From Chloroflexota bacterium (GTDB lineage: Bacteria; Chloroflexota; Anaerolineae; Anaerolineales; Villigracilaceae): DNA of 8,878 bases. The stretch lies in NCBI GenBank assembly GCA_026389975.1, contig JAPLGV010000138.1, positions 1 to 8,878 on the forward strand, read 5' to 3'. The position numbers and the translations under genes were made by a program. Shown here piece after piece: positions 1 to 5,677 of the stretch. Under the pieces are notes generated by a model that was not told where the DNA came from, ran no database searches, and saw only the letters and a list, made by a program, of their open reading frames with translations. Positions within the stretch are counted from its first letter, which is position 1. Each line of letters starts with the position of its first letter.

Positions 1-10
1 CTTGCCCCAC

Positions 11-250
11 TTATCGCGAAACGGCATGGCGCTGCGGAATCTTCGCGGCTTTCAGGACCAATCGCAAGGCGTTGTTCACTGATTCATCGTTCGGAAAAGC
101 CTTTGCTAACTCCGGTTCGAGAATGATAACATTCGTCCCTGCCCGGCGTTTGGAGTCGAAGCGTCCCTTGGGCAGAACGGACATTTTCGAGAGGTCGTAT
201 TCCTCCCGCAATTCGTAATCATCCTGCTTCTTGATAGAATTTTTCTTCAT
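11..250 (-). CDS. Small conserved hypothetical protein (79 aa), possible antitoxin-like
   Basis: I do not know its function. The protein is charged at the N-terminus, with an EYDLSKM segment at about residues 18-24. A PKGRFDSKRRAGTNVIILEP stretch follows, then AFPNDESVNNALRLVLK. This layout (EYD-S, then NV-x-L-x-P, then AFP and VN-ALR) resembles a widespread family of small soluble proteins often annotated as hypothetical and sometimes found beside toxin genes; that link is from memory and is an inference. No membrane segment or signal peptide is visible. The ATG overlaps the lipA stop as ATGA (247-250). It is preceded by GGAG with 7 bases of spacing, inside the lipA 3' end, so it is very likely translationally coupled to lipA. 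Any toxin partner would have to lie to the left of position 1. The gene ends with TAA at 11-13. Confidence 0.75.
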   Translation of the reverse strand: MKKNSIKKQDDYELREEYDLSKMSVLPKGRFDSKRRAGTNVIILEPELAKAFPNDESVNNALRLVLKAAKIPQRHAVSR

Positions 251-1182
251 TTACTTTCTCCGTATAGTCGCCTGTGCACCGCACTCAATGCCCGCACCTG
301 TTCACCTGCGTGATATGACGACCTCACCAGCGGCGCGGACTCGACCCACTTGAAGCCGATTTCGTAGTCACGCAGTTCCTTGAACTCCTCCAGGGTGTAA
401 TAGCGCGCAATCGGCAGGTGCTTCTTGCTCGGCTGGAGGTACTGGCCGAGGGTCAGGATGTCCACACCCCAACTGCGCTGGTCGCGCATCACGGCCTTGA
501 CTTCCTCCAGCTCCTCGCCCAGCCCGACCATGATGCCGGACTTGGTCAGCACCTCGGGGTCGAGCTTTTTTGCACCAGAGAGGATCGCCGCGCTCCACTC
601 GTAGTGATCCTGCGGCTGGACCTGCTTGAACAGCCGCGGCACGGTCTCTACATTATGGTTCAGAATTTCCGGGCGGGCGTCCAGCACGATTTTCAAGGCT
701 TCGAGCGAACCTTTGAAATCCGGGATGAGCACCTCCACCGAGCAGCCCGGCAGAAGTTCGCGGATGCGCCGGATGACCATGGCAAAGATGGGTGCGCCGC
801 CGTCCCGCCGGTCATCGCGGTTAACGGAGGTGATGACGGCATGTTTCAGTTTCATGGACTTGACCGCCTGTGCCACGCGTTCCGGCTCCAGCCAGTCGAG
901 GACTTGCGGGCGGCCGTGTTTTATATCGCAGAAACCGCAAGTGCGCGTGCAGACATCGCCCAGCATCAGGAAGGTGGCGGTGCCTGAACCCCAGCATTCG
1001 CCCATGTTGGGACACATGGCTTCCTCGCAGACTGTGTGCAGCGCCTTGGAGCGCATCAGGGTTTGCAACTGCTCAACCATCTCGCCGGAAGGGGCGCGCA
1101 CTTTGATCCACTCCGGGCGGCGGAGCGGGGCGGTGTTGACGGTCTCGGGGTTGACCCGGTCACGGGTGGGGGAAACAGGCAT
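247..1182 (-). CDS. lipA: Lipoyl synthase LipA (radical SAM)
   Basis: LipA inserts two sulfurs into octanoyl groups on carrier domains (E2 subunits, GcvH) to make lipoate, in the cytoplasm, using two 4Fe-4S clusters. Numbered from the ATG at 1182 (311 aa), the auxiliary-cluster cysteines are C52, C57 and C63 (CEEAMCPNMGEC). The radical SAM cysteines are C78, C82 and C85 (CTRTCGFC). The C-terminal RSSYHAGE carries the serine ligand, probably S289. Also present are SVNRDD, NHNVETV and GLGE. All key residues are there and the length is normal. I chose 1182 because AGAGG lies 5 bases upstream. An in-frame ATG at 1206 would add 8 residues, but it falls inside the edge of an intergenic repeat. The upstream nfeD gene has the same orientation, 161 bases away across the repeat. 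No lipB is in the window. The 79-aa gene overlaps its stop. Confidence 0.97.
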   Translation of the reverse strand: MPVSPTRDRVNPETVNTAPLRRPEWIKVRAPSGEMVEQLQTLMRSKALHTVCEEAMCPNMGECWGSGTATFLMLGDVCTRTCGFCDIKHGRPQVLDWLEPERVAQAVKSMKLKHAVITSVNRDDRRDGGAPIFAMVIRRIRELLPGCSVEVLIPDFKGSLEALKIVLDARPEILNHNVETVPRLFKQVQPQDHYEWSAAILSGAKKLDPEVLTKSGIMVGLGEELEEVKAVMRDQRSWGVDILTLGQYLQPSKKHLPIARYYTLEEFKELRDYEIGFKWVESAPLVRSSYHAGEQVRALSAVHRRLYGESK

Positions 1183-1200
1183 AGGGTCCTCTCGGATTCG

Positions 1201-1342
1201 TGTCATTGCGAGGGCGACATCGTACCCGCCGAAGGTCCCCTAGGGGAAAGGGTAAGCCCGCCTGTCCTGGCCGGGCAGGCCAGGGAAGCAATTCCCCGTT
1301 CGCGCGGGGGTTGCTTCGGGCTTTCAGGGCTCGCAACGGCAC
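1201..1342. repeat. MITE-like palindromic intergenic repeat
   Basis: This non-coding block has ends that are imperfect inverted copies sharing TTGCGAG: 1206-1212 on the plus strand, and 1330-1336 as CTCGCAA. Inside it are three nested palindromes. The first is TCCCCTAGGGGA (1236-1247). The second is CCTGGCC/GGCCAGG with a 5-base loop (1266-1284). The third is a long GAAGCAA...TTGCTTC hairpin (1285-1317) that extends inward through G-T and G-C pairs. The GTCATTGCGAG...GAAGCAA wording matches a recurrent intergenic repeat type I associate with Chloroflexota and other bacterial genomes. There is no transposase, so it would move only in trans. It sits exactly between the nfeD stop and the lipA start. 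It could also act as a processing or termination structure, although no T-run follows on the minus strand. Confidence 0.65.
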
Positions 1343-1343
1343 A

Positions 1344-2654
1344 TCATTTTAATTTTTTAACTTTCAACTTCAAGCCGTCCACTTTGACTACTTCCACTTT
1401 CTCACCCTTGCGGATCTTACCTTGACCCTCAGCCAGTTCCGCCGTCCACAACTCTGCCCCGGATTGGACTTGTCCGGTTGGGTTTATGTCGGTACGGGCG
1501 AACCCGGTCTGGCCGCGCATCCCCTCCTGACCGGTGATGACCGGTTTCTTCTGCGCCCGCAGCGCAAAGCCGACGATGATGGCGAAACTGATGCCGATGA
1601 TGAGGGCTACCAGGATGACCAGCGGGAGCGAGACACGCTGGAACTGGGGCGTACCCGGTGAGTTGAACAGCACCAGCGCTCCGACGATGAACGAGCCGAT
1701 GCCCGCCGCCGTCAGCCCGCCGTGGGTGGCGGCTTTGATGTCTACGATGAATAGCACAAAAGCGATGATCAGGAAAGCCATCCCGAACCAGTTGACCGGC
1801 AGGACGCCCAGCCCGTAGGCTGCCAGCGCCAGGCAGACCATACCGACGAACCCGGCCATCCAGCCGCCCGGGCTGGAGAGTTCGATCAGGATGGCCTGCA
1901 CGCCGATGCTGAGCAGGATGAAAACGAAGTTCGGGTCGACCAGCAGTTGCAGCAATTGCTCGATGAGGCTCATTGTCAGGCCTTCGGTCACTGCGCCGGA
2001 GGTGTGCAGGGTGTGTGCTCCATCTGCCATCTGGACGGTGAACCCATCCAACTGATTGAGCAAATCGTTTGTGTCGTTGGCAATGAAATCCACCAGGTGT
2101 GCATTCAGGGCTTCGGTAGCGGAGACGGCTTTGGCGCTCTCAATGGTGGACTCGGCCAGGGCGGTGGCCTCGGCTCCGCGTCGTTCGGTGTACGAGCGCA
2201 CCAGCGCCTTCATCGCCTCCTTGACTTTGGTCTGCTCGGTGGTGGGAAGGTCTGCACCCTGCGATCCAACCGGGCTGGCCGCGCCGATGGCTGTTTCTGG
2301 AGCCATGGCTGCCGCGTGTCCTGCCAGCGTAATGACCGTCCCGGCGCTGGCGGCCCAGGCCCCGCGCGGACTGACGTAGACCACCACCGGTACGCGGCTG
2401 GCGCGGATATCCTGGGCCATTTTTTGCATCGGGTCAAGTCCGCCGCCGGGCGTATTGAGCTGCAAGATAACGACCTCCGCGCCGTTCAGTTCGGCGGTCT
2501 GGATGCCGCGGGCGAGATATTCCTGCGTGGCCGGGGTGATGGCCCCGTCAATGGTCAGCACCAGGGCTACCGGTCCAGACGCCGCCGCGTGGATCGGCTG
2601 AAGGAGAAACATGGTCAGGGCGAAACAAGTCAGAACAAAACGGGAAATTTTCAT
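1344..2654 (-). CDS. nfeD: NfeD family membrane-bound serine protease (ClpP class, long form)
   Basis: This 436-aa protein resembles the long NfeD/PH1510 type, which cleaves hydrophobic C-termini of membrane partners such as stomatin-like proteins. It begins with a signal peptide (residues 1-25, ending near HAAASG). A ClpP-like domain follows at about 28-195, with NTPGGG at 67-72 and the nucleophile Ser in AASAGT (S103). K143 is the likely dyad lysine, 40 residues on, close to the Ser97/Lys138 spacing of PH1510; K145 is the alternative. Four or five membrane helices lie at about 240-262, 268-286, 291-307, 314-331 and 343-366. The soluble OB-fold NfeD domain is at about 376-436 (GMRGQTGFA, GELW-like AELWTA, KGEKVEVVKVDGL). 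The start has GGAG with 7-base spacing. No stomatin/SPFH gene, its usual partner, is in the window. The stop codon abuts the repeat, and lipA follows in the same direction. Confidence 0.95.
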   Translation of the reverse strand: MKISRFVLTCFALTMFLLQPIHAAASGPVALVLTIDGAITPATQEYLARGIQTAELNGAEVVILQLNTPGGGLDPMQKMAQDIRASRVPVVVYVSPRGAWAASAGTVITLAGHAAAMAPETAIGAASPVGSQGADLPTTEQTKVKEAMKALVRSYTERRGAEATALAESTIESAKAVSATEALNAHLVDFIANDTNDLLNQLDGFTVQMADGAHTLHTSGAVTEGLTMSLIEQLLQLLVDPNFVFILLSIGVQAILIELSSPGGWMAGFVGMVCLALAAYGLGVLPVNWFGMAFLIIAFVLFIVDIKAATHGGLTAAGIGSFIVGALVLFNSPGTPQFQRVSLPLVILVALIIGISFAIIVGFALRAQKKPVITGQEGMRGQTGFARTDINPTGQVQSGAELWTAELAEGQGKIRKGEKVEVVKVDGLKLKVKKLK

Positions 2655-2674
2655 AGTGGTCTCCGGTTAAAATG

Positions 2675-2680
2675 ATTATA
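2675..2680 (-). promoter_or_regulatory. -10 box of the nfeD promoter
   Basis: A perfect TATAAT is read on the minus strand 20 bases upstream of the nfeD ATG. Transcription would start near 2668, leaving a short leader with room for the GGAG ribosome-binding site. The -35 region at the standard 17-base spacing reads CAAGCA, which is poor, so an activator may be needed or the -10 may dominate. The inverted repeat 2703-2717 touches this -35 position. Confidence 0.5.
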
Positions 2681-2700
2681 AGCCTGAATAAGCGATTTGC

Positions 2701-2729
2701 TTGTCCGCCCGGCGGACTTCGGCTATACT
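2701..2729 (+). promoter_or_regulatory. Promoter of the NERD-like gene, predicted leaderless transcript
   Basis: TTGTCC (2701-2706) and TATACT (2724-2729) are separated by exactly 17 bases. The expected transcription start, about 7 bases beyond the -10 box, falls on the A of the ATG at 2736. No Shine-Dalgarno sequence precedes that ATG (CTCCGGCC). Both facts point to a leaderless mRNA. Confidence 0.55.
2703..2717. promoter_or_regulatory. Candidate operator: perfect 15-bp palindrome between divergent promoters
   Basis: GTCCGCC-C-GGCGGAC is a perfect 7-bp inverted repeat around one central base. It covers the end of the -35 box and much of the spacer of the rightward promoter, and it touches the -35 position of the leftward nfeD promoter. 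The position suits a dimeric regulator acting on both genes. It could equally be a chance GC-rich palindrome or a short dispersed repeat. Confidence 0.35.
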
Positions 2730-2735
2730 CCGGCC

Positions 2736-3851
2736 ATGCACAGCATTGACCGCAAATGGACCGACCTGGCCGCCGGGTACCAGGCCATCCAATCGTTCAA
2801 AACGAAACTGACGGGAGAATTTGGCCGGGCGGTAAGGGTGGGTCGCAAACAGCAGTTTCGCAAAGAACTGACCGAATGGCAAAAGAAGCGCCGGGTCTTT
2901 TTTGCGCTCGTGGCGGTTGCGCCGCTCTCCATCATTGCACTCTGCCTGACGGCCTTTTATTTCCGCGATGTGGCCTGTGTCATCGTCTATTGGGCGGTGC
3001 TGGTGTTGATCATCCTGGTTACGCTGGCGGTAGCCGGACGCCAGTACATCCGAGAGATGGTGAACGGCAAGCCGGTTCCGCAGCCGGTTGAGGGGCTGGT
3101 GGTAGACCTGGAAGGACGCTGGTGGGAAAGTCTCTCGCCGCAGGAACTGGCGGTCGAGAAGGCAGGCGAAAAAGGGGAAGTGGATTTCCTGACCCTGCTT
3201 GCCCGTTCCCTTCCGGACCCTTATTCTGCCCAACTCCTCTCTGTTACCGATGTACTGTTGCTCGGCCCTTCGGGGATTTGGATGTTTAAAGTCGAGCACT
3301 GGAGCGGGACGATTGTCAAACAGGAGGGTACCTGGAAGCAGATTCAAACCGTGTCCCGTGCCCCGTCCCCCGTGCTAGAATCGGGACTGTCACGCGGGAA
3401 CCGGGACTACGACGCTGGAACCGGGACTACCCCGCGCGATAAACTCGGGCAGACGCGGCGCGAAGAGAAGACGCACAAACCAGGCCCCGATGACCAATGG
3501 CTGCAGCAGAAACACGAGATTGTAAAAACGCTCGAAAAACATCTGCCGGAGCGGGCCTGGACCCTGAACCTGATCCAGGGCGGCGTGGTTTTTCCCCACC
3601 CGCAGGTCAATCTCGACAAAAAACACATCCAGGGCAACACCGCCTCCTATGGCTCGCCAAAGGCCTGGGCCGAGCGCATCCGCCGTGCCCCGCCGGTGGA
3701 CGGATTCACGCTGGAAATGCAACTGGAAATTCTGGATGCCCTGGCTGAAAGCGGCGGCCAGCAAACTGTCTCGGCCAAAGACGAGGCGGAGCGGCTGTAC
3801 CAGGAATCCACCGCGGAATTGCGCGAGTACGTGGCGAAGATGGTGAAATGA
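2736..3851 (+). CDS. Membrane protein with NERD-like (nuclease-related) domain, probably catalytically degenerate
   Basis: The protein is 371 aa from the ATG at 2736. It has a basic N-terminus (1-53), two adjacent membrane helices (about 54-76 and 80-101) and a linker. A NERD-like core follows: GEKGEVDFLTLLARSLP (144-160), then TDVLLLGPSGIWMFKVEHWS (171-190) and GTI. NERD domains belong to the PD-(D/E)xK nuclease superfamily. D172 fits the conserved Asp, but where the family has E-x-K (as in IEVKNWSG) this protein has K185-V-E187, so charge order is reversed. A polar insert at about 205-250 contains a 20-bp DNA repeat. The C-terminus (about 255-371) is partly helical and unrecognised. A TTG start at 2697 would put coding sequence over the promoter and adds nothing conserved. 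It is divergent from nfeD, and its stop abuts the tRNA-Gly promoter. Substrate unknown. Confidence 0.8.
   Translation: MHSIDRKWTDLAAGYQAIQSFKTKLTGEFGRAVRVGRKQQFRKELTEWQKKRRVFFALVAVAPLSIIALCLTAFYFRDVACVIVYWAVLVLIILVTLAVAGRQYIREMVNGKPVPQPVEGLVVDLEGRWWESLSPQELAVEKAGEKGEVDFLTLLARSLPDPYSAQLLSVTDVLLLGPSGIWMFKVEHWSGTIVKQEGTWKQIQTVSRAPSPVLESGLSRGNRDYDAGTGTTPRDKLGQTRREEKTHKPGPDDQWLQQKHEIVKTLEKHLPERAWTLNLIQGGVVFPHPQVNLDKKHIQGNTASYGSPKAWAERIRRAPPVDGFTLEMQLEILDALAESGGQQTVSAKDEAERLYQESTAELREYVAKMVK
3378..3437 (+). repeat. Three 20-bp imperfect tandem repeats inside the NERD-like gene
   Basis: Copies begin at 3378, 3398 and 3418. Each opens with GAAYCGGGACT, and copies two and three share GAACCGGGACTAC. 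The period of 20 is not a multiple of 3, so successive copies are read in different frames. The encoded residues (about 215-234) therefore do not repeat, and the unit must have arisen at the DNA level. It lies in the polar linker that follows the NERD-like core. Confidence 0.7.
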
Positions 3852-3855
3852 CGGG

Positions 3856-3884
3856 TTGACCGTCTGCGCCCCTCACGGTAGAAT
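3856..3884 (+). promoter_or_regulatory. Promoter of tRNA-Gly
   Basis: TTGACC (3856-3861) and TAGAAT (3879-3884) are separated by exactly 17 bases. This is a near-consensus vegetative sigma-70 type promoter. The -10 box ends 11 bases before the mature tRNA 5' end at 3896. The -35 box starts five bases after the stop codon of the upstream gene. Confidence 0.75.
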
Positions 3885-3895
3885 AACAGTCCATT

Positions 3896-3967
3896 GCGGG
3901 CGTAGTTCAGTGGTAGAACGCTTGCCTTCCAAGCAAGATATCGTGGGTTCGAGTCCCATCGCCCGCT
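3896..3967 (+). tRNA. tRNA-Gly (anticodon TCC)
   Basis: A full cloverleaf can be drawn. The acceptor is GCGGGCG with CGCCCGC (3960-3966) and discriminator T3967. The D stem is GTTC/GAAC around AGTGGTA. The anticodon stem is CTTGC/GCAAG with loop CTTCCAA, giving anticodon TCC at 3928-3930. The variable loop has 5 bases, and the T arm is GTGGG-TTCGAGT-CCCAT. It reads GGA (and by wobble GGG) glycine codons. The 3' CCA is not encoded (TCT follows). It has its own promoter and a terminator-like hairpin. Confidence 0.97.
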
Positions 3968-3971
3968 CTCC

Positions 3972-4037
3972 GTTAGCGATTGCAGTTTGAGTTTAGCAAG
4001 TGCAGCTAACCGCTAACTGCAACCGCTAATCGTTTTT
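3972..4037 (+). terminator. Large nested hairpin with T-run after tRNA-Gly
   Basis: The arm at 3972-3987 pairs with 4015-4030 through 14 Watson-Crick pairs and one G-T pair, with one A/C mismatch. Inside the loop a second stem forms, TTAGC (3993-3997) with GCTAA (4005-4009). TTTTT at 4033-4037 follows almost directly, as in an intrinsic terminator. The sequence AACCGCTAA occurs twice, 13 bases apart (4008 and 4021), so the hairpin is built from a short GCTAA-rich repeat. It would end the tRNA transcript and separate it from the sugar cassette. No clear promoter for the cassette could be found after it. Confidence 0.65.
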
Positions 4038-4052
4038 ATCCGGACGCGATAA

Positions 4053-4988
4053 ATGAACTGTTCTGTTGTGATTCCTGTTTATAAAGGTCAGGACAACCTC
4101 CCGGCACTGGTCGCGCGGCTGGAGAAAGTGTGCTCCGGCCTTGGTGGAGATTACGAAATTATCCTGGTCAACGATGGCAGCCCGGACCAGAGTTGGGAAG
4201 TCATCTTGTCTCTGGCTGGGAAAAACCCGTGTGTGCGTGGGATCAACCTGATGCGCAATTACGGACAACACAATGCCACCCTGTGCGGAATCCGGTTTGC
4301 CCGGTATGATGTGGTCATTACAATGGACGATGACCTCCAGCACCCTCCCGAGGAAATGCACCTGCTGTTGGAGAAACTGGAGGAAGGATATGATGTTGCC
4401 TACGGTGTACCAAAAAAGCTGCCGCATTCCTGGTGGCGCAACCTGGGCTCCGTCCTGACCAAACTGATGGTGGCTTCCGCGATCGGCATGAAGACAGTCC
4501 GCGAAGTAAGTGCGTTCCGTGCCTTCCGTACGGACCTGCGGCATGCATTCGACGGGTATGACAATCCGGATGTGATGATCGATGTCCTGCTTTCGTGGGG
4601 AACCACACGCTTTGCCGTGGTCCCGGTAGACGAGCAGCCGCGCCGCGTTGGAAAATCCAACTACACCATTGGCCAGCTCCTGCGCATGTCCCTGCTGTAT
4701 CTGACCAACTTCAGTACAAAACCGCTCCGCTTCAGCAATATTGTCGGATTTACCTTTACACTGATCGGCTTAATTGGTTTTATCTATGTGATCATCATCT
4801 ACCTCATTGCCGGGTCAGTACCCGGTTTTCCGTTCCTGGCATCTGCAATCATGATCTTTAGCGGTGTGCAACTCTTCGCTCTTGGAATCATCGGCGAATA
4901 CCTGGCCCGCGTTTTCGAACGGACGGCCGGCCGCAGGCCATATACGATTGCGCGGACCACCTCGGAGATGCCTCCAAAACAGCCATGA
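4053..4988 (+). CDS. GT2 family polyprenyl-phosphate glycosyltransferase (DPM1/ArnC-like)
   Basis: This family transfers a sugar from a nucleotide donor to a polyprenyl phosphate at the inner face of the cytoplasmic membrane. The 311-aa protein has a GT-A domain: VIPVYKGQDNL (5-15), the nucleotide site VNDGSPD (39-45), and the metal-binding MDDDLQHPPE (91-100). SAFRAFRT is at 153-160, and RRVGKSNY at 197-204 matches the R-x-x-GKSKY motif of the family. Two membrane helices (about 230-253 and 258-282) are followed by GEYLARVFER, typical of ArnC/GtrB-type enzymes. The donor sugar cannot be read from the sequence. The ribosome-binding site is weak (GGA about 8 bases upstream). It is the first gene of the cassette, and its stop overlaps the next start as ATGA, so translation is coupled. 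Alternative labels are dolichol-phosphate mannosyltransferase-like or undecaprenyl-phosphate Ara4FN transferase-like. Confidence 0.93.
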   Translation: MNCSVVIPVYKGQDNLPALVARLEKVCSGLGGDYEIILVNDGSPDQSWEVILSLAGKNPCVRGINLMRNYGQHNATLCGIRFARYDVVITMDDDLQHPPEEMHLLLEKLEEGYDVAYGVPKKLPHSWWRNLGSVLTKLMVASAIGMKTVREVSAFRAFRTDLRHAFDGYDNPDVMIDVLLSWGTTRFAVVPVDEQPRRVGKSNYTIGQLLRMSLLYLTNFSTKPLRFSNIVGFTFTLIGLIGFIYVIIIYLIAGSVPGFPFLASAIMIFSGVQLFALGIIGEYLARVFERTAGRRPYTIARTTSEMPPKQP

Positions 4989-5674
4989 ATTGTGTTATTT
5001 TGCAACCGTCTTACATCCCCTGGCGCGGTTACTTCGACCAGATCAGCAGGGCTGATGTATTTGTTTTTTATGACGACGTACAGTATGGCAAGCATGGTTG
5101 GCGCAACCGGAACCAGATTAAAACTGCGCAGGGCCGGCAATGGTTGACGATCCCGGTGCACAGCAGCGGAGTGGTTGAAAAGTCGATCCCGATCAACCAG
5201 GTCGAAATCGATTGGAGCATTACATGGAATAAATCCCACTGGAAGGCATTGACCTTTGCCTATGGGCATGCTCCTTTTTTCCGCAACTTTGTCCCGCTGC
5301 TCGAATCTTTCTACCAACGTCACGACGTATTCCTGGCCGACTTCACCATAGACCTGACCATCGCCCTGGCACGCGAATTGGGGGTCCGGGATACCCGCTT
5401 CATCCGCTCGTCGGAGATGGAGGCAACCGGACAAAAGACCGATCGTCTTGTGCAGATCATGGTGCGTGTGGGTGCAACACACTATATCAGCGGCCCATCA
5501 GCTAAAGACTACATTGAAAACGACAAACTTGCCTCCGCCGGGATCACGCTGGAATACATGGATTACAATTACCCGGAATATCCCCAACTCCATCCGCCCT
5601 TCGATCCAAATCTCTCCATCTTGGATCTGTTATTCATGGCCGGACCGGACGCAATGAGATATATTGCAAAGTAG
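4985..5674 (+). CDS. WbqC-like family protein
   Basis: WbqC-like proteins are found in O-antigen and other envelope-sugar clusters, and their chemistry is not securely established to my knowledge. The 229-aa product shows the family pattern from the first residues: QPSYIPWRGYFDQI (7-20), FYDDVQYGKHGWRNRNQIK (28-46) and WLTIPV (53-58). RVGATHYISGPSAKDYI follows at 161-177, and FDPNLSILDLLFMAGPDA at 206-223. The invariant-looking H/D/Y/N residues at the start suggest an enzyme rather than a structural protein. There is no signal peptide or membrane helix, so it is cytoplasmic. Length is normal. It overlaps the GT2 gene by 4 bases and ends 3 bases before the aminotransferase gene. WbqC genes commonly neighbour DegT-type aminotransferases, so action on an amino sugar or its nucleotide is a reasonable inference, for example N-acylation. 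Confidence 0.93.
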   Translation: MNCVILQPSYIPWRGYFDQISRADVFVFYDDVQYGKHGWRNRNQIKTAQGRQWLTIPVHSSGVVEKSIPINQVEIDWSITWNKSHWKALTFAYGHAPFFRNFVPLLESFYQRHDVFLADFTIDLTIALARELGVRDTRFIRSSEMEATGQKTDRLVQIMVRVGATHYISGPSAKDYIENDKLASAGITLEYMDYNYPEYPQLHPPFDPNLSILDLLFMAGPDAMRYIAK

Positions 5675-5677
5675 ACA

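Noticed and set aside
1183..1206. Upstream ATG for lipA at 1206
   Set aside because: It lies in the end of the intergenic repeat, whereas the ATG at 1182 has AGAGG at 5 bases.
626..1243. A 205-residue plus-strand frame antisense to lipA
   Set aside because: It is the reverse shadow of a clear lipA gene in GC-rich DNA and has no recognisable domain.
2697..2735. Upstream TTG start for the NERD-like gene, adding 13 residues
   Set aside because: It would overlap the palindrome and the promoter, has no ribosome-binding site, and the ATG at 2736 follows a well-spaced -35/-10 pair.
3971..4032. CRISPR-like short repeats in the GCTAA-rich stretch
   Set aside because: Only two 9-base direct copies, no spacers of regular length, and the pattern is explained by a nested hairpin.
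4799..5482. A 227-residue minus-strand frame across the GT2/WbqC junction
   Set aside because: It is antisense to two well-identified overlapping genes and shows no domain or ribosome-binding site.
3896..5674. Functional link between tRNA-Gly and the WbqC-like enzyme (glycyl transfer to an amino sugar)
   Set aside because: Tempting because some envelope amino sugars carry glycyl groups, but the tRNA has its own promoter and terminator and looks like a normal decoding tRNA-Gly. Adjacency alone does not support the idea.
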